This document shows, piece after piece, positions 1 through 9,139 of a stretch of 64,000 bases of DNA (position 1 is the first letter of the stretch; each line of letters begins with the position of its first letter). Made by a program: the position numbers and the translations under genes. The stretch spans positions 124,001 through 188,000 of the forward strand of contig CALLLH010000005.1 of NCBI GenBank assembly GCA_938082505.1. Reading direction: 5' to 3'. Below the pieces are notes generated by a model. That model worked only from the letters and a program-made list of their open reading frames with translations. It ran no database searches and was not told where the DNA came from. Source of the DNA: an uncultured Flavobacteriales bacterium. Lineage in GTDB: Bacteria > Bacteroidota > Bacteroidia > Flavobacteriales_D > Sanyastnellaceae.

Positions 1-2023
1 CCTGCTTCTTGGCGAGCTCCTCCAGATCGGAAATGGCCTCTTCCATTTTCTGTTCCCACTGAAGCTGCTTGAACTGTTCCAACGCCCGGTCCAGCTCTTG
101 TTCCAGCGACTCCTGGTCGAGGTCCATCTGTTCCAGCTGTTGCTCAATCTGTTCCTTGTCCCCGTCCTCGATCTGTTCCATCAGCTCCCGGAGTTCATCG
201 AACATGCGCTGCAGTTCGTCCGTCATGACTTCATCCATCAGTTTCTGCAGTTCTTCCTGCTTCTTCTGGATTTCCTCATTGGGAGGGTTGAATTCTGCCT
301 GCTGCTCGTTTTTCTGCCGGTTTTGCTCCTGCATCTCTCGAACCTGCTCCTTCAGGGCCTCCTGCTGCTTGAGCATCTCTTCCAGGGCCGCCTTCTCCTC
401 CCAACCCAGCTCTTCTTCCTCCATCAGGTCGCGGCGGAGTTCGCGCATCTGCTCCCGCAAGCGGCGGGCCTCCTCCAGGTTTTCTTCAAGTGCCGCGGTG
501 AGTTCGGCGTCGGCGCTGTCGAGCTTTTCGGCCAGCTCCTCCTCCGAGGGGGCAGCATAGCTGAAGGTCCTGGAGCGGGTCACCTTGGGGCCGTTGACAC
601 CGTCGTTGTCCCGCACCTCGAACCAATACTCCACCTGGTCTCCAAGGCCGATTCCAATGTCGGCCAGGTCCCAGAGGTGGATGAACGCATCCTGTCGTCC
701 ACGGGGGCGGTCCAGGTCCAGGTGCTCCACGGCGCCTCCTTTGGGCTTCCAAACGAAACGAAGGCCGTTGAAGCCATAATCGTCCTGCACAACCCCACTG
801 AACGCCATGCGCATCAGGGATAGGCTGTCGCTGCGCTCGGCCACCCGGATGGTCGGGGGGCGGTCCACGATGCTGCGCAGTCGGTAGCGCACGGAGTCGA
901 CAATGCCGACCGCTTCGGACTGCGGGTACAAGGTGTAGTCGAGGTCTTTCTCTGCCGTTCGGGAGAAGCTGAAGCGGTTGCTGACATCGGGCGAAAGCCT
1001 GTCGAGTTCCGAGCCCCACATCAGGCCCAGCGCGGTGGTGTTTCTCGTGCCCAATTGAAACGCGAGCACGCTGCCCTCGGGGACATCGAGGTCGCCTTCA
1101 TTGCGCTGCTGGTAGGGGGGGAGGCCGGTGTGCGCCGGAGGCCGGATTTCGATCTTGAGGTCTTGCAGTTCAGGGCGTGGCAGCACGGTCAGGCGCAAGT
1201 CCAATGCTGGAGTGCCCGAGGCGGAAACAACGATGTCCATGGATTCCCGGACGTTGCGGAAACGGTATTCCCAGAGTCCACTGGCTTCTCGCGACATCCT
1301 GAATCGACCTTCTCCGGCCATCAACTCTACCCGGCTGGGTACGACCGTTCCTTCGGTTCGGATTTGAAGGGTGTAGTCGGTTTGGGCAATCGCCTCGAGA
1401 GGCCCATCGCAGAACAACCTGAAATCGGGCGATGCCACAAGCTCCGTCCGGTGACGGATCAAGCGCTCGGTCGGGGCCTCGACCACCTCGGGGACCACGA
1501 GGTACAACGCGGCAAAGGCCAACATGGGCGGAAGCACATACTTGAAATAGCGGCGGTTCTCACCGAAATCGACGGCCGCAGTGAAGCGGAACGGCCGCAG
1601 TTGTTCGCTGCGCTGAGCAATGGACGCCAGCAGGAGTTCCTGGTTGGAATCCCGGGAGCTGTCCGCGCGATGCTGAAGTTGCAGCGTATTGAGCAGCCGG
1701 TCCTCGATTTCAGGAAAGTGCTGCCCGATGATGCGCGCCGCGTCGTCATGCCCAAGGCCGCCGCGAAGCCTGAAGAGCTTGAGGGCCGGCAACAGGATGG
1801 AGCGCACGATGACGAAGGAGACGGTCGCCAGAAAAGTGTAGAAAAGGGCAGTCCGAACGTCCGTTCCGAATTGTCCGACCACCTCCATGCCGAGCACGAC
1901 GAGCCATGACGCAGGAAACGCCACCCCAAGCATCAGCAATCCGCGCAGGATTTCATTGCGGTGATACTTTCGGATGAAGGCGTCCAGGTTCTGGCGCAAA
2001 TCCTGATTTGGGGCGTTTGACAT
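1..2023 (-). CDS. DUF4175 family membrane protein (C-terminus beyond window)
   Basis: An open frame of 674 codons from the ATG at 2023 runs off the left edge with no stop. Three hydrophobic helices are visible, at roughly residues 24-45, 56-75 and 160-178, followed by a long soluble part. From about residue 488 it becomes a very Glu/Gln/Leu-rich coiled coil (for example EEMLKQQEALKEQV). This layout matches the large DUF4175 proteins of Bacteroidota, whose function is unknown. The membrane topology suggests a periplasm-facing scaffold, which is inference. No Shine-Dalgarno sequence precedes the start. Confidence 0.85.
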   Translation of the reverse strand, partial: MSNAPNQDLRQNLDAFIRKYHRNEILRGLLMLGVAFPASWLVVLGMEVVGQFGTDVRTALFYTFLATVSFVIVRSILLPALKLFRLRGGLGHDDAARIIGQHFPEIEDRLLNTLQLQHRADSSRDSNQELLLASIAQRSEQLRPFRFTAAVDFGENRRYFKYVLPPMLAFAALYLVVPEVVEAPTERLIRHRTELVASPDFRLFCDGPLEAIAQTDYTLQIRTEGTVVPSRVELMAGEGRFRMSREASGLWEYRFRNVRESMDIVVSASGTPALDLRLTVLPRPELQDLKIEIRPPAHTGLPPYQQRNEGDLDVPEGSVLAFQLGTRNTTALGLMWGSELDRLSPDVSNRFSFSRTAEKDLDYTLYPQSEAVGIVDSVRYRLRSIVDRPPTIRVAERSDSLSLMRMAFSGVVQDDYGFNGLRFVWKPKGGAVEHLDLDRPRGRQDAFIHLWDLADIGIGLGDQVEYWFEVRDNDGVNGPKVTRSRTFSYAAPSEEELAEKLDSADAELTAALEENLEEARRLREQMRELRRDLMEEEELGWEEKAALEEMLKQQEALKEQVREMQEQNRQKNEQQAEFNPPNEEIQKKQEELQKLMDEVMTDELQRMFDELRELMEQIEDGDKEQIEQQLEQMDLDQESLEQELDRALEQFKQLQWEQKMEEAISDLEELAKKQ

Positions 2024-2120
2024 GGAGGAAAGTCCTGAACGGAATACCAATCCCTGAAGTTACACCGGGAATGCCTCCGGGACTTCATCAACTGTTAAAG
2101 GAGCGAAACCGCACGCTTGC

Positions 2121-2128
2121 TACTTTCG
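2121..2128 (+). promoter_or_regulatory. Candidate -7 promoter element TACTTTCG
   Basis: TACTTTCG fits the Bacteroidota -7 consensus TAnnTTTG at 7 of 8 positions. It ends 24 nt before the start codon of the T9SS type A protein. No convincing -33 TTTG was found. Confidence 0.4.
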
Positions 2129-2152
2129 CGCACCAATTCCAACGGACTGAAA

Positions 2153-5100
2153 ATGCGTTCCGTATTCACCCCCTTTCTCCAGCCGGCCACATTCTTGGCG
2201 TTGACGTTGTGCTCCCTCACAGCAGGCCAAGCGCAAGGTCTTTTCATCAACGAGGTTGATTGCGACAGCAATACCGTGCCGGACAGTCTTGAATTCGTGG
2301 AGCTTTTCACAGCGCCCAATGCCACCCTGGACGGCCATGTGGTGGTGTTCTATAAAGGCGGAGGCAACACGGTGACGACCAACGTCTATGCGGCGTTCGA
2401 CCTCGACGGCATGACGGCGGACACCGCAGGGTTCTTCCTCCTGGCCAATCCCGGAGTAGAGGGGGCAGACCTCATTTTCGAACCGGGCCTGTTGCGCGAC
2501 GGCGGTGATGCCGTGGCCCTGTTCGAGGGGGACAGCGCGGACTTCCCCAACGGAACACCCTTGACGACGCTCGGCCTGCTCGATGCCGTGGTCTACGGAA
2601 CGGGCGACCAGACGAATCCGTTCCTCATCGACTCTCTAACCCCGGGGCAGCCACAATTGGACGAGTGGTTGTACGGCGTGCAGAATGGAGGCGCGCTGGC
2701 GTGGGCCCGGCTTCCGGATGGCGGCCCGGCATTTGCCTCGGATCAGATGGTGTTGCAGCAGCCGACCCCCGGTTACACCAACCTCCTCGACTGTGACGGC
2801 GGATTGATCAGCGCACAGGGAGGAGAAGGCGGCACGGCCCAGATCTGTGTGGACCTTCCGGGCGGCTTCCTTCCATTCACGGCGCAGAGCAACGCCATCG
2901 AGAGCCAGTATGGATTGGTCATCACCAACCTTCAAGGAGAGGTGCTCGATGTCGTTCCCGGCGGCGAAGGCAACCTCGGATACAACTTCTCCGGATCCGC
3001 TGCGGGCCCCTGTCTTGTGTGGGGCATGAGCTATGATGGTGATCTGGACCCCTCCACCATTCAGGTCGGGGCTCCCTATGACAGCATTGCCGCCTCGGGG
3101 TGTGTGGCCTTCAGCGCGCAGCCGGTTGAAGTGGAACGGATTTTCTGCTTGCCACCGAGCTGTGATGGTGGTGGCATCTTCACCGCTGCGGGCGGCGACC
3201 AGGCCGTCGGGTGCATGGGGTTCGCCAACACGCTGGTCCAATTCGGTTACCTCTCGGAAAGTCCTGAGGCGCCCTACCTCTTCGTCATCACGACTTCTTC
3301 GGGAGAGATCCTGGACAGCACGTCAACCCCGGCATTTGATTTCGAAGGACTCGGGGTGGGGGAGTATGAAGTCCACGGATTCAGCCATCTCGGCGCCATT
3401 GATTCCTCCACCTTCGTTCCGGGCTTGCCCGTGACCGCATTGCTTGCGGACTCATGCAGTGCCCTGTCCTACAATCACCTCGACGTGTCCATCCAGCCGT
3501 GCGATCCCACAGGGCTGTGCACGGACCTCTTCTTTTCGGAGTATGTGGATGGTACCGGCTTCAGCAAAGGGCTGGAGTTGTACAACCCCAGCGCCTCCAC
3601 CCCTGTGGACCTGTCCGAGTACACGGTCAAGACCTACAACAATGGCAGCAGTGTACCCAACCACGAGTTGGACCTCTCCGGCACCCTGGCCCCGGGCGAG
3701 GTGCTGACCATCGTCAACCCGCAGGCCGTGCCGGCCCTGACGAATCTGGCGGACATCCTCGATGACGTGACCCTGTTCAATGGCAACGATGCCACGACAT
3801 TGGAGCGCAATGGCCAGGTCGTGGATGTGCTGGGGGAAGTGGGGGTCAACCCGGGAAGTGACGGGTGGCCCGTCAACGGCATCACGATGCTGCACAACAC
3901 CTTGGTGCGCATCCCCGAAGTGACGTCCGGCAGCGCGGACTGGGATGAGGTGGACGACCAGTGGTTCGACCATCCGGAGAACACCTTTGAATTCTTCGGA
4001 AGCCACGAGGCCTTGCCGTGTGGTTTGGATACGACGGCAGTGCCCATCCTTGGTTTCGGCGTATCCGAGATCCTGGCCTTTGAGGGGGATGTCGTGGGCA
4101 TAGAGTTGCCCGTGTCCTTGCCCCTCCAGGATGTCCAAGTGCAGATTGATGTGGCGGCGGGCAACACGGCGACCCCCGTTGCCGATTTCGGCACCTTGTT
4201 TCCGGTGAATTTGACCTTCCCACAGGGTTGGTTGTCCCCACAAAGCCTGGCGGTCGGCATCGTGGACGACTTCGAACCCGAGGGCGTGGAGACGTTCACC
4301 TTGGTCCTGACCGTGTTGTCGGGTGAAGCGGAGGTGACCATCGACTCACTGACCATCACGATTGCGCCCAATGACCTGGGTTTCCCGCACTATCCGATTG
4401 CGGATGTTCGCGGAATCGACGGCAATGGCGTGCTCGACAGCCTGCTGGTGCCCTGCGAACTTCGTGGTGTGGTGCACGGATTCAACACCTATCCCAGCGG
4501 ATTGCGCTTCACCATCATCGACCCGACAGCGGGCATCGAGGTATTCAGCCCGGTAGAGAATTTCAACTACCTCGTACAGGAAGGGGACAGCGTGCGCATC
4601 CGAGGCACCGTCCAGCAGTTTCAGGGCCTTGCACAGATCATCGTGGACACCCTCATCCTGTCCACGGTGGGCGAGGAGCTCCAGGAACCCGAATTGGTCA
4701 ATGCGCTGGACGAAGAGACGGAAAGCGCCCTGATCCGACTCAAGTGTGTGGAGCTGGTGGACCCCGCCAACTGGACCAACGCCATGCCACAGTTCGAGGT
4801 CTACGTCTCTACGGGCGCTGCGTTGTACCTGATGGTGGTGGATGCGGACACCGATCTGTTTGGAAGCGAGCCGCCCGTGGGCGTGTTTGGCGTTACCGGC
4901 ATTGGGGGCCAGCGTGACTTCGAGGCACCATTCGTGGATGGCTACACCATTTTGCCGCGCAGTGCCGCGGACATCTCCGAGCCCGTGGAGGCCGACTTTT
5001 TCGTGGAAGACCCCTGGTATGCGGAAAACGGCCCCGTGCCGTTCGAAAACTTGTCCTCCGGGGCAGGGAGCTACTTCTGGACCTTCGGTGACGGCACGCC

Positions 5101-5512
5101 ACCGGACACCACGACATCTCCGTTCCATGAATACGCCGAGGAGAGCACCTACACGGTGGTCCTCACGGCGCAAAGCCAAGATGGGGTCTGTTCGGACCAA
5201 TCCGTTCAGGAGGTGACGGTCGTGTTCACCGACACGAGTACCATCTACGTCGGTGAAATCGACGTACAGGCTCCATTCGAATTCGGTCCCAACCCCTTTG
5301 GTGATGCCGCGTCTTTCGTCCTCACCACAGCCGTGGACCTCGACCATTGGGGTGTGACGGATGCCCTGGGCCGTTCCTGTTTCCACGGCGGAGTGGTGCG
5401 GAAAGGAGGGCGCATCGTGCTGGAATCGGACCGGCTCGAAACGGGGTGGTACATCCTGAGGATGATGGCAGCTGACGGAAGGGATTGGTCTGTTCGACTG
5501 GTCTGCCACTGA
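2153..5512 (+). CDS. Secreted multidomain protein with lamin-tail, PKD and T9SS type A sorting domains
   Basis: A 1119-residue secreted protein. An in-frame TTG lies 12 codons upstream, but ATG 2153 gives a clean signal peptide (MRSVFTPF...LTAGQAQ). Approximate domains: a lamin-tail-like module at 29-170; a second, clearer lamin-tail domain at 455-575 (FFSEYVDG, LELYNPS); a Calx-beta-like stretch at 630-740; an OB-fold-like segment at 750-845; a PKD domain at 963-1025 (WTFGDG); and a C-terminal type A sorting domain at 1040-1119 (FGPNPFGD ... GWYILRM). It should be exported by Sec, then by T9SS, and anchored or released at the surface. Lamin-tail domains often occur in extracellular nucleases, but no nuclease domain is visible here. 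The function is otherwise unknown. Confidence 0.88.
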   Translation: MRSVFTPFLQPATFLALTLCSLTAGQAQGLFINEVDCDSNTVPDSLEFVELFTAPNATLDGHVVVFYKGGGNTVTTNVYAAFDLDGMTADTAGFFLLANPGVEGADLIFEPGLLRDGGDAVALFEGDSADFPNGTPLTTLGLLDAVVYGTGDQTNPFLIDSLTPGQPQLDEWLYGVQNGGALAWARLPDGGPAFASDQMVLQQPTPGYTNLLDCDGGLISAQGGEGGTAQICVDLPGGFLPFTAQSNAIESQYGLVITNLQGEVLDVVPGGEGNLGYNFSGSAAGPCLVWGMSYDGDLDPSTIQVGAPYDSIAASGCVAFSAQPVEVERIFCLPPSCDGGGIFTAAGGDQAVGCMGFANTLVQFGYLSESPEAPYLFVITTSSGEILDSTSTPAFDFEGLGVGEYEVHGFSHLGAIDSSTFVPGLPVTALLADSCSALSYNHLDVSIQPCDPTGLCTDLFFSEYVDGTGFSKGLELYNPSASTPVDLSEYTVKTYNNGSSVPNHELDLSGTLAPGEVLTIVNPQAVPALTNLADILDDVTLFNGNDATTLERNGQVVDVLGEVGVNPGSDGWPVNGITMLHNTLVRIPEVTSGSADWDEVDDQWFDHPENTFEFFGSHEALPCGLDTTAVPILGFGVSEILAFEGDVVGIELPVSLPLQDVQVQIDVAAGNTATPVADFGTLFPVNLTFPQGWLSPQSLAVGIVDDFEPEGVETFTLVLTVLSGEAEVTIDSLTITIAPNDLGFPHYPIADVRGIDGNGVLDSLLVPCELRGVVHGFNTYPSGLRFTIIDPTAGIEVFSPVENFNYLVQEGDSVRIRGTVQQFQGLAQIIVDTLILSTVGEELQEPELVNALDEETESALIRLKCVELVDPANWTNAMPQFEVYVSTGAALYLMVVDADTDLFGSEPPVGVFGVTGIGGQRDFEAPFVDGYTILPRSAADISEPVEADFFVEDPWYAENGPVPFENLSSGAGSYFWTFGDGTPPDTTTSPFHEYAEESTYTVVLTAQSQDGVCSDQSVQEVTVVFTDTSTIYVGEIDVQAPFEFGPNPFGDAASFVLTTAVDLDHWGVTDALGRSCFHGGVVRKGGRIVLESDRLETGWYILRMMAADGRDWSVRLVCH

Positions 5513-5521
5513 ATTCCATAG

Positions 5522-6412
5522 ATGAAGACCAGTCGCGCCCAAATCACCCTGCATGCGACAGTAGTGGTGTTCGGCTTTACGGGCGTGCTTGGAAAGCTGA
5601 TTGCCCTTCCCGCCACACCATTGGTGTTCTGGCGGACCCTGATCGGCGCAGGCGGTCTGTATTTGTGGATGCTGCTCAGACAATCGGGAAGTGCAGCCCT
5701 CTCGCGCAGTGTTCACCTGGGAATCGCAGGAACCGGCTTGCTTGTGGCGGTGCATTGGGTCACCTTTTTCGCCGCCATCAAGGTGTCCACCGTTTCGCTG
5801 GCGCTGGCGGTCATGGCGACCGTACCCATGTTCGTGGCCCTCGTTGAGCCCCTCTTGCGGAAGCGCCGTGTTGACCCTTCCGAATTGATCACGGGGTTGA
5901 TCGCCGTAGTGGGCTTGTGGTGGATGTACCGCGTGGACGTTTCCTATGGCGAGGGCATGGCGCTGGCATTGGTGAGCGCGTTCTGCGCAGCCTTGTTTGG
6001 AACGCTGAACAGCATATGGGGCCAGGACGCGCCATCCATGGCTGTATCGCGCATCGAGCTTGCCTCCGCATGCATCGCCCTGGCCGTGTGGATGACCTTG
6101 TCCGGCCAATGGGAGGCCAGCATGCCGACGGCGGAGGACTGGGGTTGGCTGTTGCTGTTGGGGTTGATCGCGACATCGCTCGCTTTTGCGCTGACGGTCG
6201 AGGTCATGAAGGTGCTGAGTCCATTCACGGTAGCCATGGCCATCAACTTGGAGCCGGTATACGCCATCCTGCTGGCGCTGTTGATCTTCGGTGAGGAGGA
6301 GGTCATGCCTCCCGGATTCTATGGCGGTGCAGCGCTGCTGATTTCTGCCCTTTTCCTCGATGTGATCATCAAGCGACGCAAGGCGCGCCAACGGTTGGGA
6401 ACGACAACCTGA
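5522..6412 (+). CDS. EamA/DMT-family permease
   Basis: A 296-residue, ten-helix inner-membrane protein built from two EamA repeats. The first repeat begins ITLHATVVVFGFTGVLGKLI. The second contains the typical SPFTVAMAINLEPVYAILLA segment near residues 236-255. The family exports or imports small metabolites such as amino acids and nucleotide precursors; the substrate cannot be read from sequence. It starts 9 nt after the preceding stop, so it may be cotranscribed with the T9SS type A gene. It converges on hemW with a gap of about 10 nt. Confidence 0.9.
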   Translation: MKTSRAQITLHATVVVFGFTGVLGKLIALPATPLVFWRTLIGAGGLYLWMLLRQSGSAALSRSVHLGIAGTGLLVAVHWVTFFAAIKVSTVSLALAVMATVPMFVALVEPLLRKRRVDPSELITGLIAVVGLWWMYRVDVSYGEGMALALVSAFCAALFGTLNSIWGQDAPSMAVSRIELASACIALAVWMTLSGQWEASMPTAEDWGWLLLLGLIATSLAFALTVEVMKVLSPFTVAMAINLEPVYAILLALLIFGEEEVMPPGFYGGAALLISALFLDVIIKRRKARQRLGTTT

Positions 6413-6421
6413 GGGCGGCGT

Positions 6422-7543
6422 TCATACCATCAGCCGCGCGGTGATCGCATCTCCCATGGGCCAGCGGCTTTCGGGAATGCGGAGGCGCTGTTCGACCCAC
6501 TCACAATCCCCATCGGCCAGCAGCGCGGTCAATTCGCTCTGGTCTTCCAGCGCCAACCCGGTCGCCCCGCGCAACCAGGAGGGGTCCACACCTTCGATGC
6601 GCCGGAGGCCCGTGATGAGGGCTTCGTTGAACCGGTTCGAATCCGTGAGTTGCTCAGACGTACGCTGTTCATCGAATTGCCCCTTTTCCGCCACCCTGAG
6701 GTAAGCGGCATTGGACCGGGCATTCCACCAGCGGCTGTGCCCCTTGAAGCTGTGGGCTCCAGGCCCTACGCCCAGGTACGGGGTCCCATTCCAATAGGCT
6801 GAATTGTGCCGGCTCCGTCCGCCGGGCCGACACAGATTGGAAACCTCATAGTGCTCGAACCCTGCGGAACGCGCAGTATCGCACAGCAGGGCATATTCCT
6901 TCAGGACGCTTTCATCCGGAGGGGGGACAAGGTCGCCGGAGGCCAGCTGGTGCCCGTAGAGGGTTCGGGGTTCGGCAGTGAGAATGTAGCAACTCAAGTG
7001 GTCCACGGGCAAACCGCATGCCTTTTCCAGGTCGCGCTCCCACCGTCCCGGTTTCCCCATGGGCAGACCGTACATCAGGTCCACGGATACATGGTTGAAT
7101 CCCGCATCCGCGGCGTCCATGATGGCCCGTTCGGCGCGGTCCACACTGTGGATGCGCCGCATCCACCCGAGCACATCCGCCTCGAAACTCTGTACCCCGA
7201 TGCTCAGGCGGCCCACACCTGCCGCCTGGAGCTCCTTCAGGGCTTCCGGAGACAGGTCCTCGGGGTTGGCTTCCACGGTCCATTCCTCGAGGGCCCAATC
7301 GGCGTGGCGGAACGCAACTTCCGCAATTCGCCGGATGGCCGCTGCTCCGATCACACTGGGGGTACCGCCGCCGAAATAGAGGGTGGTGAAGCGCGCTTCT
7401 GTCCAGTGTTTCAGTGCCCCCACAAGCTCAAGACAAATGGCCTCCACCATGCGGTCCCGGTCCCGGAGCCGGGTGGTGAAATGGAAATCACAGTAGGAGC
7501 ACGCCTGGGCGCAAAAAGGAACGTGCACATACAATCCCGCCAT
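6422..7543 (-). CDS. hemW: Radical SAM heme chaperone HemW
   Basis: A 373-residue HemN/HemW-like radical SAM protein. The start was placed at ATG 7543 (MAGLYVHVPFC) because family members begin with this strand; a 28-codon upstream extension overlaps the next gene and looks unrelated. The 4Fe-4S motif CAQACSYC is CxxxCxxC, followed by Asp-Phe as in HemW, and a GGGTPS SAM-binding motif is present. HemW lacks coproporphyrinogen oxidase activity in characterised cases and delivers heme to respiratory enzymes. The length is normal for the family. Confidence 0.92.
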   Translation of the reverse strand: MAGLYVHVPFCAQACSYCDFHFTTRLRDRDRMVEAICLELVGALKHWTEARFTTLYFGGGTPSVIGAAAIRRIAEVAFRHADWALEEWTVEANPEDLSPEALKELQAAGVGRLSIGVQSFEADVLGWMRRIHSVDRAERAIMDAADAGFNHVSVDLMYGLPMGKPGRWERDLEKACGLPVDHLSCYILTAEPRTLYGHQLASGDLVPPPDESVLKEYALLCDTARSAGFEHYEVSNLCRPGGRSRHNSAYWNGTPYLGVGPGAHSFKGHSRWWNARSNAAYLRVAEKGQFDEQRTSEQLTDSNRFNEALITGLRRIEGVDPSWLRGATGLALEDQSELTALLADGDCEWVEQRLRIPESRWPMGDAITARLMV

Positions 7544-7571
7544 GAAGCGCAATTTCGGCGCTCGCGGGAGG

Positions 7572-7579
7572 TAAATTGC
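7572..7579 (+). promoter_or_regulatory. Candidate -7 element TAAATTGC abutting the biotin-carrier start
   Basis: TAAATTGC lies only 4 nt before ATG 7584. The same string occurs 4 nt before the homogentisate dioxygenase start. If it is a -7 element, transcription would begin at or near the start codon. Confidence 0.35.
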
Positions 7580-7583
7580 GTTC

Positions 7584-8048
7584 ATGGCCGGATATCGCAA
7601 TGCCAGCGGGGAACAAATGCCCGTCAAGGAGGACGGCGCGAGACTTCATCGCGACGAGCGGGGGCGGTGGTGGGTCCGCGTGGGTCGGAAGAACCACTGT
7701 GTCTCTGTTCAGCAAAACGCCTCCGGCCAGTGGGACGTCAGGCTGGACGGCGTCTCGGATCAATGGGTGTACCGTGGACTGAGGGAAGAGCTCATGGAGC
7801 GCATGGGCATAGAAGAAGGTGTTGGAAACCATTCTCTTGAGTTGCGCGCGCCGATGCCCGGCAAGGTGCTCGAGATCCTCGTAGAAGAAGGACAATCCGT
7901 CGAAGAGGGAGAGGCCATGCTGGTGCTCGAGGCCATGAAAATGGAGAATGTCCTGCGCGCTGGAACGGCAGGCGTGGTCTCTACCATTGGGGTCCAGGCG
8001 GGCAGCGCCGTCGAAAAGGAAGCCGTCCTCATCAGCATGGCGGATTGA
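7584..8048 (+). CDS. Biotin carboxyl carrier (biotinyl domain) protein
   Basis: A 154-residue protein whose last 75 residues form a biotinyl/lipoyl domain. The canonical biotinylation sequence EAMKMEN lies near residue 119, and the upstream APMPGKV strand is typical. The N-terminal half (about 80 residues) resembles the linker region of acyl-CoA carboxylase carrier subunits in Bacteroidota. It should carry carboxybiotin for an acetyl- or propionyl-CoA-type carboxylase, but no biotin carboxylase or carboxyltransferase gene is in this window. A second in-frame ATG at 7617 is possible. Confidence 0.85.
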   Translation: MAGYRNASGEQMPVKEDGARLHRDERGRWWVRVGRKNHCVSVQQNASGQWDVRLDGVSDQWVYRGLREELMERMGIEEGVGNHSLELRAPMPGKVLEILVEEGQSVEEGEAMLVLEAMKMENVLRAGTAGVVSTIGVQAGSAVEKEAVLISMAD

Positions 8049-8128
8049 TCCGTCGAGGCAACGTCCCTTAGCCACCTTTCGTTGTGGATAATACATGGCG
8101 GAGGCTGAACACGGCCCGTTGCCGGAAC

Positions 8129-8136
8129 TACCTTCG
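8129..8136 (+). promoter_or_regulatory. Candidate -7 element TACCTTCG
   Basis: TACCTTCG ends 10 nt before ATG 8147 and supports that start over the upstream GTG. It is identical to the element before rlmN on the other strand. Confidence 0.4.
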
Positions 8137-8146
8137 ATTCACTCTC

Positions 8147-9139
8147 ATGCGCGTAAACATTCTCCGGATTTTTCTGCTCCTGTTGTCGTGTTCGGCAGGC
8201 CAAACGATGCTTTGGGCCCAGTCGTGCAGCGACCCTTTGACGGTGTGTCCGGAAGAACCCACTTCGGTCTTCATCACGGAACCGGCCTTCCTGAATTTCG
8301 AATGCATCGATGCGACACATGTCGCCGTGCTCAGCTTCAGGTCCAACCACAATTTCGAGAACCCCGGAAACGCCCGCATCCGGATCACCCAGGTCACCTG
8401 TGATGGTCCAACGGGCCCGGACACGCTCTCCGCCATCGTGGTGGCCGCGTCGGGCGACCCCTGCGACCCTGCGGCCCTGACGGCGATGGGACCCTGCGTC
8501 AGCGGTGTGGACGACCTGATCTGGGAGTCTTCCACGCTCATGCACGACACCGAATACTTCCTGCTGATCGGAACCGAGCACGACCCATCCGACACCCTGT
8601 GCGCGATGTATGTCGAACTGGAGGGTGACGGCGTGACGATGGACGCCTGCTGCAACCACACCCTGATCCCCGGGGCGTCCGCAACGCTGTCCGTGGTCGG
8701 CGGTGATCCCGTCTACGGCTATTCGTGGAGCCCGGATTTCTATCTCTCCGACCCGGACCTCGCGACCACCACGGTGACCCCGGCGGAAACCATCTCATAT
8801 CAGGTGGACGGCGTGATCGGAGACTGCCAGGTGAGCAGCTCGGTGACGGTGACGGTCGGTTCCCCCATCGGGGTGCCCAACAGCTTCACCCCCAATGGAG
8901 ACAACATCAATGATTTCTGGGGAATCGACGGCATCGGGGCTTTCCCGGGAGCCAAAGTCGAGATCTTCAATCGTTGGGGCCAACTGGTCCACCGGTCCCT
9001 GGGTTATGCGCAGCCTTGGGATGGCACCGGCCGATCCGGGAAACCCCTGAATCCGGGGACGTATTACTACGTGATCGAGCTCAACGACGAGACGTTGCCC
9101 ATTCCGCCCGAAACCGGCCACGTGGCCATCATCCGATGA
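8147..9139 (+). CDS. Surface protein with T9SS type B sorting domain
   Basis: 330 residues. ATG 8147 was chosen because it yields a standard signal peptide (MRVNILRIFLLLLSC...LWAQ). The central part (about residues 25-165) is a Cys-containing beta-rich domain of unknown function, followed by a short Ig-like segment. The last 85 residues are a gliding-motility-associated type B domain (NSFTPNGDNINDFW ... FNRWGQLV ... NPGTYYYVIEL). Type B cargo is secreted by T9SS and usually needs a PorP/SprF partner, which is the next gene with an ATGA overlap. Confidence 0.9.
   Translation: MRVNILRIFLLLLSCSAGQTMLWAQSCSDPLTVCPEEPTSVFITEPAFLNFECIDATHVAVLSFRSNHNFENPGNARIRITQVTCDGPTGPDTLSAIVVAASGDPCDPAALTAMGPCVSGVDDLIWESSTLMHDTEYFLLIGTEHDPSDTLCAMYVELEGDGVTMDACCNHTLIPGASATLSVVGGDPVYGYSWSPDFYLSDPDLATTTVTPAETISYQVDGVIGDCQVSSSVTVTVGSPIGVPNSFTPNGDNINDFWGIDGIGAFPGAKVEIFNRWGQLVHRSLGYAQPWDGTGRSGKPLNPGTYYYVIELNDETLPIPPETGHVAIIR

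Noticed and set aside
4346-6391. 681-codon open frame on the minus strand
   Set aside because: It is antisense to the T9SS type A and EamA genes, both with clear domains. His/Gln/Arg-rich composition is typical of high-GC shadow frames.
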